The position numbers and the translations under genes were made by a program. From contig CADEDU010000027.1 of assembly GCA_902826155.1 (NCBI GenBank), positions 22,041-60,516 of the forward strand: DNA of 38,476 nucleotides, read 5' to 3'. Below the pieces are notes generated by a model that saw only the letters and a program-made list of their open reading frames with translations, had not been told where the DNA came from and ran no database searches. Origin of the DNA: an uncultured beta proteobacterium (lineage in GTDB: Bacteria; Pseudomonadota; Gammaproteobacteria; Burkholderiales; SG8-39). Below are positions 8,098-16,262 of the stretch, one piece after another (within the stretch, counting starts at the first letter, position 1; each line of letters opens with the position of its first letter).

Positions 8098-9182
8098 AGT
8101 TCGCGTTCGTCGTCACCAACCTCGCGGGCGGCGGCGCGGAGAAGGCCGTGATCAAGATCGCCGCGGCGCTGCGCACGCGCGGCCACGATGTGCATTTGAT
8201 CCTGCTCGAGCATCTCATCGAGCATGAGGGGTCCGATGGCGCTCCGATTCACGCACTCGGCGCACGCGGGACCGCGGCTTCGAAGGGGTGGCTCGGCAAG
8301 CGCCGACTGGCGCGCCAGCTGCGCAACTTGCTTCGGGACATGGAAGCCGGCGGGCGCTTCGATCTGATCGTGTCGACCTTGCCGTTCGCCGACGAGGTGA
8401 CCGCATTGGCCGGTGTGCCACGCCATAGCTGCCGCATCGCGAACACGCTGTCCGCGGAAATCGCGCGCCTGCACCAAACCGATCCGGGCAAGGCGCGCCG
8501 ACGCGCGCAGCGCTACCGGCGGTTGTACGACGCACGCATGTTGATCGCGGTGTCGGCCGGCGTGCATGACGACCTGCAGCGCGAGTTCGGCATCGACACG
8601 GCGCGCATCGCCACGATCCCCAACCCGTTCGACTTCGCCGCCATTCGCGCGCACGCGAGTGAACCGGCGTCGTTACCGGTGCAGCCTTACGTGATCCACG
8701 TCGGCCGGTTCGCCGCACAGAAGCGCCACGACCTGCTGCTCGATGCGTGGCAACGCCTGCAGGTCCCGCATCTGCTGGTGCTGCTTACCAAAGCCGAGAG
8801 CGAACTGGATCGGATGATTCAGACACGCGGCCTGCGCGATCGCGTCGTCGTCGCCGGCTTTCAATCCAACCCCTACCCGTGGATGAAGCACGCGCGTCTG
8901 CTGGTGCTCGCCTCCGATCACGAAGGTCTGCCCAACGTCATCATCGAGGCGCTGGCCCTGGGTACGCCGGTGGTGAGCACCGATTGCCCGTCGGGACCGC
9001 GCGAGATTCTCGGCACGGCAATGCCGGCGCAACTCGTGCCGACCGGCGACGTCGCAGCGCTGGCCGAAGCGATCGCCCGCGCCTTGGACCAACCACCCGA
9101 TGCATCGCGCGTCGATCTGTCTGCGTACACAGTCGAATCGGTAGCCGCGAGCTATGAACAGCTCGCGCAGCGGAGCTTCTGA
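8094..9182 (+). CDS. Glycosyltransferase family 4
   Basis: The protein has 362 residues with the two Rossmann-like halves of GT-B enzymes. The acceptor-side loop is NLAGGGAEKAVI (residues 9-20). The donor-side half has VGRFAAQKRHDLLL (203-216) and the E-x7-E motif E277/E285 in HEGLPNVIIEALALGTPVVST. These are standard for retaining GT4 enzymes that use UDP- or GDP-sugars. The open frame extends upstream to 7986, but the sequence before ATG 8094 is the preceding gene read in another frame. The ATGA overlap with the GT9 gene also supports 8094. It is most likely a lipopolysaccharide or O-antigen sugar transferase; the sugar is unknown. Confidence 0.9.
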   Translation: MKFAFVVTNLAGGGAEKAVIKIAAALRTRGHDVHLILLEHLIEHEGSDGAPIHALGARGTAASKGWLGKRRLARQLRNLLRDMEAGGRFDLIVSTLPFADEVTALAGVPRHSCRIANTLSAEIARLHQTDPGKARRRAQRYRRLYDARMLIAVSAGVHDDLQREFGIDTARIATIPNPFDFAAIRAHASEPASLPVQPYVIHVGRFAAQKRHDLLLDAWQRLQVPHLLVLLTKAESELDRMIQTRGLRDRVVVAGFQSNPYPWMKHARLLVLASDHEGLPNVIIEALALGTPVVSTDCPSGPREILGTAMPAQLVPTGDVAALAEAIARALDQPPDASRVDLSAYTVESVAASYEQLAQRSF

Positions 9183-9184
9183 TC

Positions 9185-11020
9185 GTGTGCGGCATCTTCG
9201 GCCTGATCGACAGCCCTTGGCGAACCGGTGCCGTGAAGGCGCTCGATGCGTTGCGAAGGCGCGGGCCCGATGACGCGGAACTCGTCGAGCTTGGCGACGC
9301 TGTTCTCGGGCACACGCGGCTGTCGGTCATCGATCTGGCCACCGGGCATCAGCCGATGCACTCGCCCGACCGACGCCTCTCGATCGTCTTCAACGGCGAG
9401 ATCTACAACTATCGCGAGCTGCGCACCGAGCTGCAGCAGGCGGGGTTCACGTTCGCCACCCAGTCCGATACCGAAGTGCTGCTGCACGGCTATGCGGCCT
9501 GGGGTGAGCGGCTCGTACCGCGTCTGGATGGCATGTTCGCTTTTGCGATCTGGGATGCCCGCGAACGCACATTGTTTGCCGCGCGCGATCGCATCGGCAT
9601 CAAACCGTTCTTCTACTCGACGGCAACAGGCTTCGCATTCGCCTCGACGTTGGCGCCGTTCCTGCAGCTGGACGGCTTCCCGCGTCGTCTCGATTACGAA
9701 GCGCTGCGTGACTACCTCGCTTTCCAGACGCCGCTCGCCCCGCAGTCGTTTCTGCGCGACGTGCGCCAACTGCCGCCCGCTTCGCAATTGAGCTGGCATC
9801 AGCCTTCGGGGCGCCTGACGCTGGCACGCTACTGGGATATTCCTGCGCCCGTCGCGACGGCGCCCGACCGCGAAGCGCTGCTCGAGCGGGTCGACGCCGC
9901 ACTCGCCGTGGCGGTGAAGCGGCAACTGGTGGCCGACGTGCCGCTGGGCGCGTTCCTGTCGGGCGGCATCGATTCGAGCCTGATGGTGCACTACATGGCC
10001 CGCGCCGGTGCGCATCCGCTGAAGACGTTCAACCTGCGCTTCGCGGAGGAGGGATTCGACGAGACGCCGTTCGCGCGGGCGGTGGCCACGCAGCTGGACA
10101 CTGAACACCACGTGATCGAGGCGCCCGCGATCGATGGCGACGTATTCGCACACGCGATCGGTGATCTCGACCAGCCGCTCGCCGATCCCGCTTACGTGAT
10201 GACGCACGCGCTGTCGCGGCTGACCCGCAAGCACGTGACCGTCGCGATCAGCGGTGACGGCGGCGACGAATTGTTCGGCGGCTACGCGCGGTTTCGGGAG
10301 GAAGAATCGGGCTTCCCGCATCGTCTGGGCCAGGACGCGTTGCGACGTCTGGTCGAGGCCGGTTGGCTGCCCGCAGCGTTGCTCCGGCGCACGCTGCACG
10401 GTCGCGACGTGGTGTTCTATCGGCGCGTCGAGGCCGGCCCGTGGCCGGTGTCGCGCAAGAGCCTCAAGCGCTACCTGGCCCCGCAGGCATGGCAGCAGTG
10501 CGTGCCCGAACGCACGCTCCAGCTATGGCGCGAGCTGGCGCCCACCTTCACCGGCCGCATCGACAGCGCCGGCCTGATGCGCGCGGACCTGTGGACGTAT
10601 CTGTCGGAGAACTGCCTGGTGAAGACCGATCGCGCGAGCATGGCGCACGGACTCGAAGTGCGCGTGCCGATGCTGGGCAATGACGTGCTCGATGCGGTGC
10701 TGAGCTTGCCCGCGCGCGTGCATTTCGAGCCGCAGGGCAAGGCGCTGTTGACCGCGCTGGCGCAGCGCCACCTGCCCGAGTCGGTGTGGAATCGGCCCAA
10801 GCACGGCTTCTCGGTGCCGCTGCAGTCGCTGTTCAACGGTGCCTGGGGCGACGTGGCGCAAGATGCCGTCTCGCGCTGCGACGCGATCGCGCCATTTCTC
10901 GACGCAGGCGAAATCCGCCGCGCGTTCGATCAGGCGTGTCATGGAAACTTCTCGCGACGGCTCGCCTACACCTTCGTCGTGCTGTTGTTGTGGCTCGACC
11001 GGAATCGCGTGACGGCCTGA
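9185..11020 (+). CDS. asnB: Asparagine synthase (glutamine-hydrolysing)-type amidotransferase
   Basis: The protein has 611 residues and starts with GTG two bases after the previous stop. Cys2 follows the initiator directly (M-C-G-I-F-G), so removal of Met would expose the class II glutaminase nucleophile. RRRGPDD, NGEIYNYRELR and the SDTEVLLHGY region complete the glutaminase domain. The synthetase domain has the PP-loop SGGIDSS at 259-265, SGDGGDELFGGY and a late CLVKTDRASMAHGLEVRVPMLG segment. The family makes asparagine from aspartate, glutamine and ATP. Related enzymes in glycan clusters amidate uronic acids (WbpS-like). Its place as the last gene of a glycosyltransferase operon favours sugar amidation, but plain asparagine synthesis cannot be excluded. 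The gene symbol is at family level. Confidence 0.88.
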   Translation: MCGIFGLIDSPWRTGAVKALDALRRRGPDDAELVELGDAVLGHTRLSVIDLATGHQPMHSPDRRLSIVFNGEIYNYRELRTELQQAGFTFATQSDTEVLLHGYAAWGERLVPRLDGMFAFAIWDARERTLFAARDRIGIKPFFYSTATGFAFASTLAPFLQLDGFPRRLDYEALRDYLAFQTPLAPQSFLRDVRQLPPASQLSWHQPSGRLTLARYWDIPAPVATAPDREALLERVDAALAVAVKRQLVADVPLGAFLSGGIDSSLMVHYMARAGAHPLKTFNLRFAEEGFDETPFARAVATQLDTEHHVIEAPAIDGDVFAHAIGDLDQPLADPAYVMTHALSRLTRKHVTVAISGDGGDELFGGYARFREEESGFPHRLGQDALRRLVEAGWLPAALLRRTLHGRDVVFYRRVEAGPWPVSRKSLKRYLAPQAWQQCVPERTLQLWRELAPTFTGRIDSAGLMRADLWTYLSENCLVKTDRASMAHGLEVRVPMLGNDVLDAVLSLPARVHFEPQGKALLTALAQRHLPESVWNRPKHGFSVPLQSLFNGAWGDVAQDAVSRCDAIAPFLDAGEIRRAFDQACHGNFSRRLAYTFVVLLLWLDRNRVTA

Positions 11021-11064
11021 GATTTCTTGCGTCGGGGTCCGCTTGACCGAGCCCCCCGAACGGC

Positions 11065-12126
11065 TCACGCGAGCGGCTCGATGTGCATCTCCGCCGCGAG
11101 CTTGTCGAGCGTGGCGATCAGCGGCGCCGGTAACGGCACGCCGTTCTGCTCGCGGTCGAGCCGCTTGGTGTGGCTCTGCTCACCCGGCAGCCAGATGCGG
11201 TCGTAGCCGGGCAGGCGCTTCGAGGCGCGAATGTCGCGCACCACCGTATCGACGTTGCGTTTGAACTGCGCGCGATCGCCGAACGCGTCGATCGAGATCG
11301 CCAGGATCGATTGCCCGGTGTTGGTGGCCGAGGTGTCGTCCTTGTTGAAATCGACCACGTCCTTGCCCATCGCGGCGCCGTTCAGTGTGCCGGCGAGCAA
11401 CCCGAACACCAGCGACAGGCCATAGCCTTTGTAGCCGCCGATCGGCAGCAAGAGGCCCTCGTCGGCGCGCTTCGGATCGGTGAGCGGCTGGCCGAGCCGG
11501 TCGATCATCCAACCGATCGGCATTGTCTCGCCGCGCTGCGCAGCGGTCTTCACCTTGCCATAGGCCGCGACCGTGGTGGCCATGTCGAGCACGATCGGCG
11601 GCTCTTCGAGCGCAGGCACCGCAGCCGCGACCGGATTGGTCGAGAGCAGCATGTCGAGGCCACCCCAGGCCGCGAGATGGTTGGCGTTTCCGACTGCAAG
11701 GTACAGGCCGATCATGTCCACCGCGAGCGGCATGCGCGCGTAGAGCAGCGCGGGCCCGGCATGGTTGCTCATGCGCGCACCCACCCAGCCGATACCACAT
11801 TGCCTGGCCTTGTCGATCGCGATCTGCGCGGCACGCGACATCACCAGATGGCCCATGCCGTTGTCGCCGTCGACCAACGCGGTCGCCGCGGTCTCGCGCA
11901 CGACGCGGATGTTCGGCGTCTTGTTGAAGCCACCGGCCTTGATGCGGCGGATGTAGTGCGGCAGGCGAAACAGGCCGTGGCCATCCGCGCCGAACAGATC
12001 GGCCTCGGTCATCAGTCGCGCGACGGTAGCCGCATCCTCATCGGGCAGACCGGCCGCGATAAGTGCTCGTGTGGCGAATGCGCGCAGGGTTTCAGCGGGA
12101 TGGCGAACGGGGGTAGCGGTACTCAT
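11065..12126 (-). CDS. Ldh family NAD(P)-dependent oxidoreductase (malate/L-lactate dehydrogenase type 2)
   Basis: The protein has 353 residues, typical of the Ldh/YlbC/DpkA superfamily, which is unrelated to classic LDH/MDH. Signature pieces are the N-terminal helical part with ADLFGADGHGLFRLPHY (H50, R54), the catalytic SNHAG box (H122), LSTNPVAAAVPALEEPPIVLDMAT and PIGGYKGYGLSLVFGLLAG. Members reduce or oxidise 2-oxo/2-hydroxy acids or cyclic imines such as piperideine-2-carboxylate. It is transcribed with the Mo-hydroxylase genes, 65 bases after the large subunit stop. It may process a 2-hydroxy or 2-oxo acid from the same pathway, which is inference from position. Confidence 0.9.
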   Translation of the reverse strand: MSTATPVRHPAETLRAFATRALIAAGLPDEDAATVARLMTEADLFGADGHGLFRLPHYIRRIKAGGFNKTPNIRVVRETAATALVDGDNGMGHLVMSRAAQIAIDKARQCGIGWVGARMSNHAGPALLYARMPLAVDMIGLYLAVGNANHLAAWGGLDMLLSTNPVAAAVPALEEPPIVLDMATTVAAYGKVKTAAQRGETMPIGWMIDRLGQPLTDPKRADEGLLLPIGGYKGYGLSLVFGLLAGTLNGAAMGKDVVDFNKDDTSATNTGQSILAISIDAFGDRAQFKRNVDTVVRDIRASKRLPGYDRIWLPGEQSHTKRLDREQNGVPLPAPLIATLDKLAAEMHIEPLA

Positions 12127-12191
12127 GCGATAGCGTCAGTGAATTTGCGTCGGTACGAGTGGACGAGCGACTGCGACGATCGACGCAGGAA

Positions 12192-14615
12192 TTATGCAGC
12201 GCGTCGTTTCGCCGCGTCGGATGAGCGAGCTTGCGCGTCGCGAATCCGCTCCCACAACGCGTGATGCGACATCGGCGTCTGCGCGATCGACGTGCCAAGC
12301 GGCGCGAGCGCATCGTTGATGGCACTGGCGATCGCGGCCGGCGCGCCGAGATAGCCCGCCTCGCCCGAGCCCTTCTGGCCGAACGTGGTGAGCGGCGAAG
12401 GCGTGCAGTGATCGACGATCTCGATGCCGGGCACTTCGTGCGCACTGGGCATCAGATAGTCCATGAACGTGCCGCTGGCGAGTTGACCATCGTCGGTGAA
12501 GGTGAACTGTTCGTACAGCGCCGCGCCGATGCCATGCGCGATCCCGCCGTAGGTCATGCCGTGGACGATGTCGGGATTGATCATCACGCCGCAGTCGTGT
12601 CCGCACACGTACTTGCGGATCTTCGGTTTGGCGGTACGTGCGTCAAGCTCGACCAGCACCACGTGCGCCTCGAACGAGAAGCACGGATACATCTGGATGC
12701 GGCCGTCGGGCGTGGGCAGCGCACCACCCGTGGGCACCTCCCAGACGAACTTCGCTTGCAGGCCCGGTTCCATCCCCGCCGGCAGCTTGTGGAACTTGCG
12801 ATGCGCGATCTCGACGAGTTGATCCCAGGTGAGCCGTTTGCTGTCGTCGCCGGCGACGGAACAAGTGCCTTCGCGATAGACGATCTCATCGGCGCCGGCG
12901 CCCAAGTTGCGCGCCGCGATGGCGATCAGATTCTGTCGAATCGTACGTGCCGCGCCCGCCGCCGCGCCGCCGAGCATGATCGCCATACGGCTGCCCACCG
13001 GGCTGTTCGAGGGCAGTGCGTTGAGCGAATCGGCATGCACCACGCGGATCGTGGCCGGATCGCGCTCGAGCACTTCGCCGATAACCGTCGCGACCAGCGT
13101 CTCGTGGCCCTGGCCGGAGGTGGAGGTGCCCATGACCCCGGTGATCGCTCCTGACAAGTCGACGCGCACCAGGCACGAGTCCATCCAGGTCGTGGTGTCG
13201 TTCTTCGGATTGAACAGCGGCTCGAACGAGGAGTTGCCGCCGCTCGGTTCCAGACAGGTGGCGATGCCGATGCCGGCGAGCTTGCCGTCGCGGCGCAACG
13301 CATCGCGCTCGACGAGCAGCGCCTCGTAGTTCGCCGCCTTCAGCGCCAGATCGAGGACGGTGTGATAGTCGCCCGAGTCGTACGTGCTCCCGCTCGGAAT
13401 CAGGTAGGGGAATTCGTCATGACCGATCAGATTGCGTTTGCGAACTTCGATGCGATCGAGATCGAGAAAGCGCGCCACACGATCGACGGTCGACTCGAGT
13501 GCGAAGTTGGTCGGCGACTGGCCGAAGCCGCGCACCGCCTCCTGCGGGGTCTTGTTGGTGAGCACCGAGATCGCTTCGTACTCCACCGCATCGATACGGT
13601 ACGGTCCGCAGATCGCGCCGACCGGCTTGCCAAGTTGCAGCGGCGCGCGCCCGGTATAGGCACCGGCGTCATCGAGCGCGCGGATGCGCAATGCGCGGAT
13701 CGTGCCGTTGCGATCGAACGCCGCCTCCATGTCGAAGATGCGATCCGGGCCCTGCATGTCGCCGCCGCGCATGTTCTCCAGGCGGTCTTCGATGAAACGC
13801 ACCGGCACACCGAGCTTGCGCGCGAGGTAGCCGATCAGCACCGCGTGCTTGATGCCGCGCTTGACGCCGTAGCTGCCGCCCACGTCGACGTCGTAGTGCA
13901 CGCGCACCGCGTTGCCGGACAGACGCAAGGCGCGCGCGATCTGATCGGGAAATTTCGGCATCTGGATCGAAGCCCAGACGTCGAGCAGCTCGCTGCCGCG
14001 ATGCCATTGCGCGACGACGCCGAACGTCTCGATCGGCACGGTCGCGTTGCGATGCCAGCGCGCGCGAAACTGCAGACGATGTTCGGCTTGCGCGAAGCGC
14101 TCCTCGACCGGGCCCCACACGAACTTTCGATGGAACAACACGTTCGAGCCGTGCTCGGCATGGACCAGATGGCCATCGCCGGCGAATGCGCGCTCGGGGT
14201 CCATCACGAACGGCAGCGGCTCGTATTCGACCTCGACCAGCTCCGCGGCATCCTCGGCGATCGCGCGCGAATCGGCCACCACCGCGGCCACCCACTCGCC
14301 CGCGTACCGCACCACCTCGTGTGCCAGCGCATAGCGGCGCACCTTCGGCGCATCGACCCCGACCGGGTGTGCGTCGGTGCCGGCGCAGTACTCGGCACCG
14401 GTCACGACGTCGATCACACCAGGCAGTGCCCGAGCGGCATCGAGCTTGATCGACTTGATACGCGCACTCGGATGCGGGCTGGCGACGATCGCCACGTGCT
14501 TCATGCCCGGCAGATGGATGTCGGCGACGTAGCGACCGTTGCCGCTGACGAAACGCGGATCCTCCTTGGCGCGGCGTTTGGTACCGATGTAGCGGAACGA
14601 GCGCTGAGCGGTCAT
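12192..14615 (-). CDS. Molybdenum hydroxylase large subunit (xanthine dehydrogenase family)
   Basis: The protein has 807 residues, the usual size for the molybdopterin-binding subunit. It shows an N-terminal DPRFVSGNGRYVADI segment, DVGGSYGVKRG (molybdopterin contact region), an AVRGFGQSPTNFALE active-site loop, and near the C terminus GSGEAGYLGAPAAI. E752 in that last motif is the expected base that activates the Mo-bound hydroxyl. The CO-dehydrogenase loop AYRCSFR is absent, so this is not a true CO dehydrogenase. I used ATG 14615. The frame is open further upstream, but that region is the fused FAD/2Fe-2S gene read out of frame, and ATG 14615 overlaps that gene's stop by four bases. Such enzymes hydroxylate N-heterocycles, aldehydes or aromatic CoA esters using water. 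The substrate here is unknown. Confidence 0.92.
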   Translation of the reverse strand: MTAQRSFRYIGTKRRAKEDPRFVSGNGRYVADIHLPGMKHVAIVASPHPSARIKSIKLDAARALPGVIDVVTGAEYCAGTDAHPVGVDAPKVRRYALAHEVVRYAGEWVAAVVADSRAIAEDAAELVEVEYEPLPFVMDPERAFAGDGHLVHAEHGSNVLFHRKFVWGPVEERFAQAEHRLQFRARWHRNATVPIETFGVVAQWHRGSELLDVWASIQMPKFPDQIARALRLSGNAVRVHYDVDVGGSYGVKRGIKHAVLIGYLARKLGVPVRFIEDRLENMRGGDMQGPDRIFDMEAAFDRNGTIRALRIRALDDAGAYTGRAPLQLGKPVGAICGPYRIDAVEYEAISVLTNKTPQEAVRGFGQSPTNFALESTVDRVARFLDLDRIEVRKRNLIGHDEFPYLIPSGSTYDSGDYHTVLDLALKAANYEALLVERDALRRDGKLAGIGIATCLEPSGGNSSFEPLFNPKNDTTTWMDSCLVRVDLSGAITGVMGTSTSGQGHETLVATVIGEVLERDPATIRVVHADSLNALPSNSPVGSRMAIMLGGAAAGAARTIRQNLIAIAARNLGAGADEIVYREGTCSVAGDDSKRLTWDQLVEIAHRKFHKLPAGMEPGLQAKFVWEVPTGGALPTPDGRIQMYPCFSFEAHVVLVELDARTAKPKIRKYVCGHDCGVMINPDIVHGMTYGGIAHGIGAALYEQFTFTDDGQLASGTFMDYLMPSAHEVPGIEIVDHCTPSPLTTFGQKGSGEAGYLGAPAAIASAINDALAPLGTSIAQTPMSHHALWERIRDAQARSSDAAKRRAA

Positions 14616-16120
14616 CGCAGGGCCTCTTCGCGTCGATGCGCGGCAAGCCCGATCGCATCGACGATCTGCTGGTAGCCGGTGCAACGGCACAGATTGCCGC
14701 TGATCGCCTCGCGGATCTGGTGCTCGGTCGGCTGCGCATGTGTCGCAAGCAGCGCGTGCGCCGCCAGCAGCATGCCGGGCGTGCAGTAGCCGCACTGCAG
14801 GCCATGCGCCTCGCAAAAGCTGTCCTGCAACACGCTCATCGATCCGTCGGCGTTCGCGAGCCCTTCGACCGTGGTCACGCGCTGGCCATCGACCTGCACC
14901 GCGAACGCGATGCACGATCGCACCGGCTCGCCATCGAGCAGCACGGTGCAGGCGCCGCAGATGCCGTGCTCGCAACCGACGTGCGTACCGGTGAGACGCA
15001 GCTCGTCGCGCAGCAAATCGACCAGCGTGGTGCGAGCGGTCACGTGGGCGCTGCGCCGCTTGCCGTTCACGTCGAGCGAGACGGTGTGCAGGCGTTCCAC
15101 CGATCGAGCGTCGGTATCGACATTCGCCATCGCGACAGGGGCGAGGGCCGGCGCAGACGCGGGTATTGCACCGGCGGACCCGGCACTGCGCGGATCCGGG
15201 CGCATCGGCTGGGGGTTTGCTGCGGTCGAAGCCGCACCAACCATGGTCGAAGCCATCGCATCGTTGAATGCGGCATGCAGCACGCGCTCGATCAGCACTT
15301 CGGCCAGATGCCGGCGGTAGTCGGCGCTGGCGTGCAGATCGCTCGATGGCTGCAAGCGACGCGCCGCTTCCGCTGCGACGTCGCGCACCATCCGCTCGTC
15401 CAGCGCGTGGCCGGAGAAGCGCGCAGCGAGATCGGGAAAAGCACGCACGGTTGCATCCGCGCCGCCGATACCGAGCGCCGCGCGCACGCAGCGGCCTTGA
15501 TCATCGAGCGCGACTTGCGCCGCGGCCGCGACGATCGCGAAATCGCCATGACGGATCGCCAGCTCGTCGAACGCCGCACCAACCCGCGGCGCGCGCCAAA
15601 TTGCGAAGTCGATGCTCATCAGCAATTCGTCGGCTTTCAGCACCGTGCTCATCGGCCCGGTGAAGAACGTGCTGGCCGCGACGCTGCGCTCACCGCGCCG
15701 GCTGCGCACCATCAGGTTTGCATCGAGTGCACAGGCAACCAGCGGCAGTTCGGCTGACGGATCAGCGTGCGCGATCGATCCGCCCACCGTGCCGCGATTG
15801 CGTGTCTGGTTGTGTCCCACCCAGCGGATCGCTCGCCCGAGCAAGGGCACCGCTGCGCCAATCGCCGCTTCGCGCTCGATCACGTTTTGACCGACGCACG
15901 CACCGAGCCGCAGCACATCGCCCTCGATCGACCAGGCTCGCAGCGCGTCGATGCGATTCACGTCGATCAGCACCGCGGGCCGTGCCAGACGCATCGCCAT
16001 CATCGGCACCAGGCTCTGGCCGCCGGCAATCAGCTTGGCCTCATCGCCATGTTGCGCGAGCAGCGCGCACGCCTGCTCGATCGAGCCGGCGCGCACGTAA
16101 TCGAACGAAGCGGCCTTCAT
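14612..16120 (-). CDS. Fused FAD-binding and [2Fe-2S] subunit of Mo hydroxylase
   Basis: One 502-residue frame joins two subunits that are usually separate. Residues 1 to about 285 form the FAD (CoxM-like) part, with AGGQSLVPMMAMR (32-44) and NRGTVGGSIAHADPSAELP (108-126). Residues about 290-343 are an Ala/Pro/Ser-rich linker. Residues 344-502 form the CoxS-like iron-sulphur part. Its plant-type cluster cysteines are C383, C388, C391 and C403, and its second-cluster cysteines are C443, C446, C478 and C480. I see no frameshift: the linker is in frame and lacks a hidden start with a ribosome site. The stop overlaps the ATG of the large subunit by four bases, so the complex is probably made in fixed proportion. 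Electrons would pass from Mo through the two clusters to FAD. Confidence 0.92.
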   Translation of the reverse strand: MKAASFDYVRAGSIEQACALLAQHGDEAKLIAGGQSLVPMMAMRLARPAVLIDVNRIDALRAWSIEGDVLRLGACVGQNVIEREAAIGAAVPLLGRAIRWVGHNQTRNRGTVGGSIAHADPSAELPLVACALDANLMVRSRRGERSVAASTFFTGPMSTVLKADELLMSIDFAIWRAPRVGAAFDELAIRHGDFAIVAAAAQVALDDQGRCVRAALGIGGADATVRAFPDLAARFSGHALDERMVRDVAAEAARRLQPSSDLHASADYRRHLAEVLIERVLHAAFNDAMASTMVGAASTAANPQPMRPDPRSAGSAGAIPASAPALAPVAMANVDTDARSVERLHTVSLDVNGKRRSAHVTARTTLVDLLRDELRLTGTHVGCEHGICGACTVLLDGEPVRSCIAFAVQVDGQRVTTVEGLANADGSMSVLQDSFCEAHGLQCGYCTPGMLLAAHALLATHAQPTEHQIREAISGNLCRCTGYQQIVDAIGLAAHRREEALR

Positions 16121-16186
16121 GGCAATGCGCGATTCCGGCGGAGAACTCGGGGCACAGAACGGTGGAGGCGACGATCGAGGAGACAG

Positions 16187-16232
16187 CCGTAATTCAGACT
16201 ACGGTGCATGAGGCTGCGATGCATGAGGCTGC
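16187..16232. repeat. 15-bp tandem repeat and adjacent inverted repeat upstream of Mo-hydroxylase operon
   Basis: TGCATGAGGCTGC occurs at 16205-16217 and again at 16220-16232, a 15-base period. Next to it CCGTA (16187-16191) and TACGG (16200-16204) form an inverted repeat. All lie in the 142-base gap upstream of the minus-strand fused subunit gene, so a regulator-binding role is possible. The repeat count is only two. Confidence 0.4.
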
Positions 16233-16262
16233 CGCGCACGATCCGCTCGGGCAATCAATACC

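Noticed and set aside
11032..11059. TCGGGG/CCCCGA inverted repeat between the amidotransferase and Ldh genes as a terminator
   Set aside because: The stem is only six pairs with a 16-base loop and no U-run; too weak to annotate.
11170..12264. A 364-codon plus-strand open frame opposite the Ldh-family gene
   Set aside because: It is a shadow frame of a strongly recognised gene with no motif of its own.
12192..14615. Naming the large subunit as aerobic CO dehydrogenase CoxL
   Set aside because: The AYRCSFR copper-loop motif is absent; the loop reads AVRGFGQS, as in other Mo hydroxylases.
13362..14675. A 437-codon plus-strand open frame opposite the Mo-hydroxylase large subunit
   Set aside because: It is antisense to a well-supported gene. 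Its His- and Arg-rich composition is typical of a shadow frame, and it has no ribosome site.
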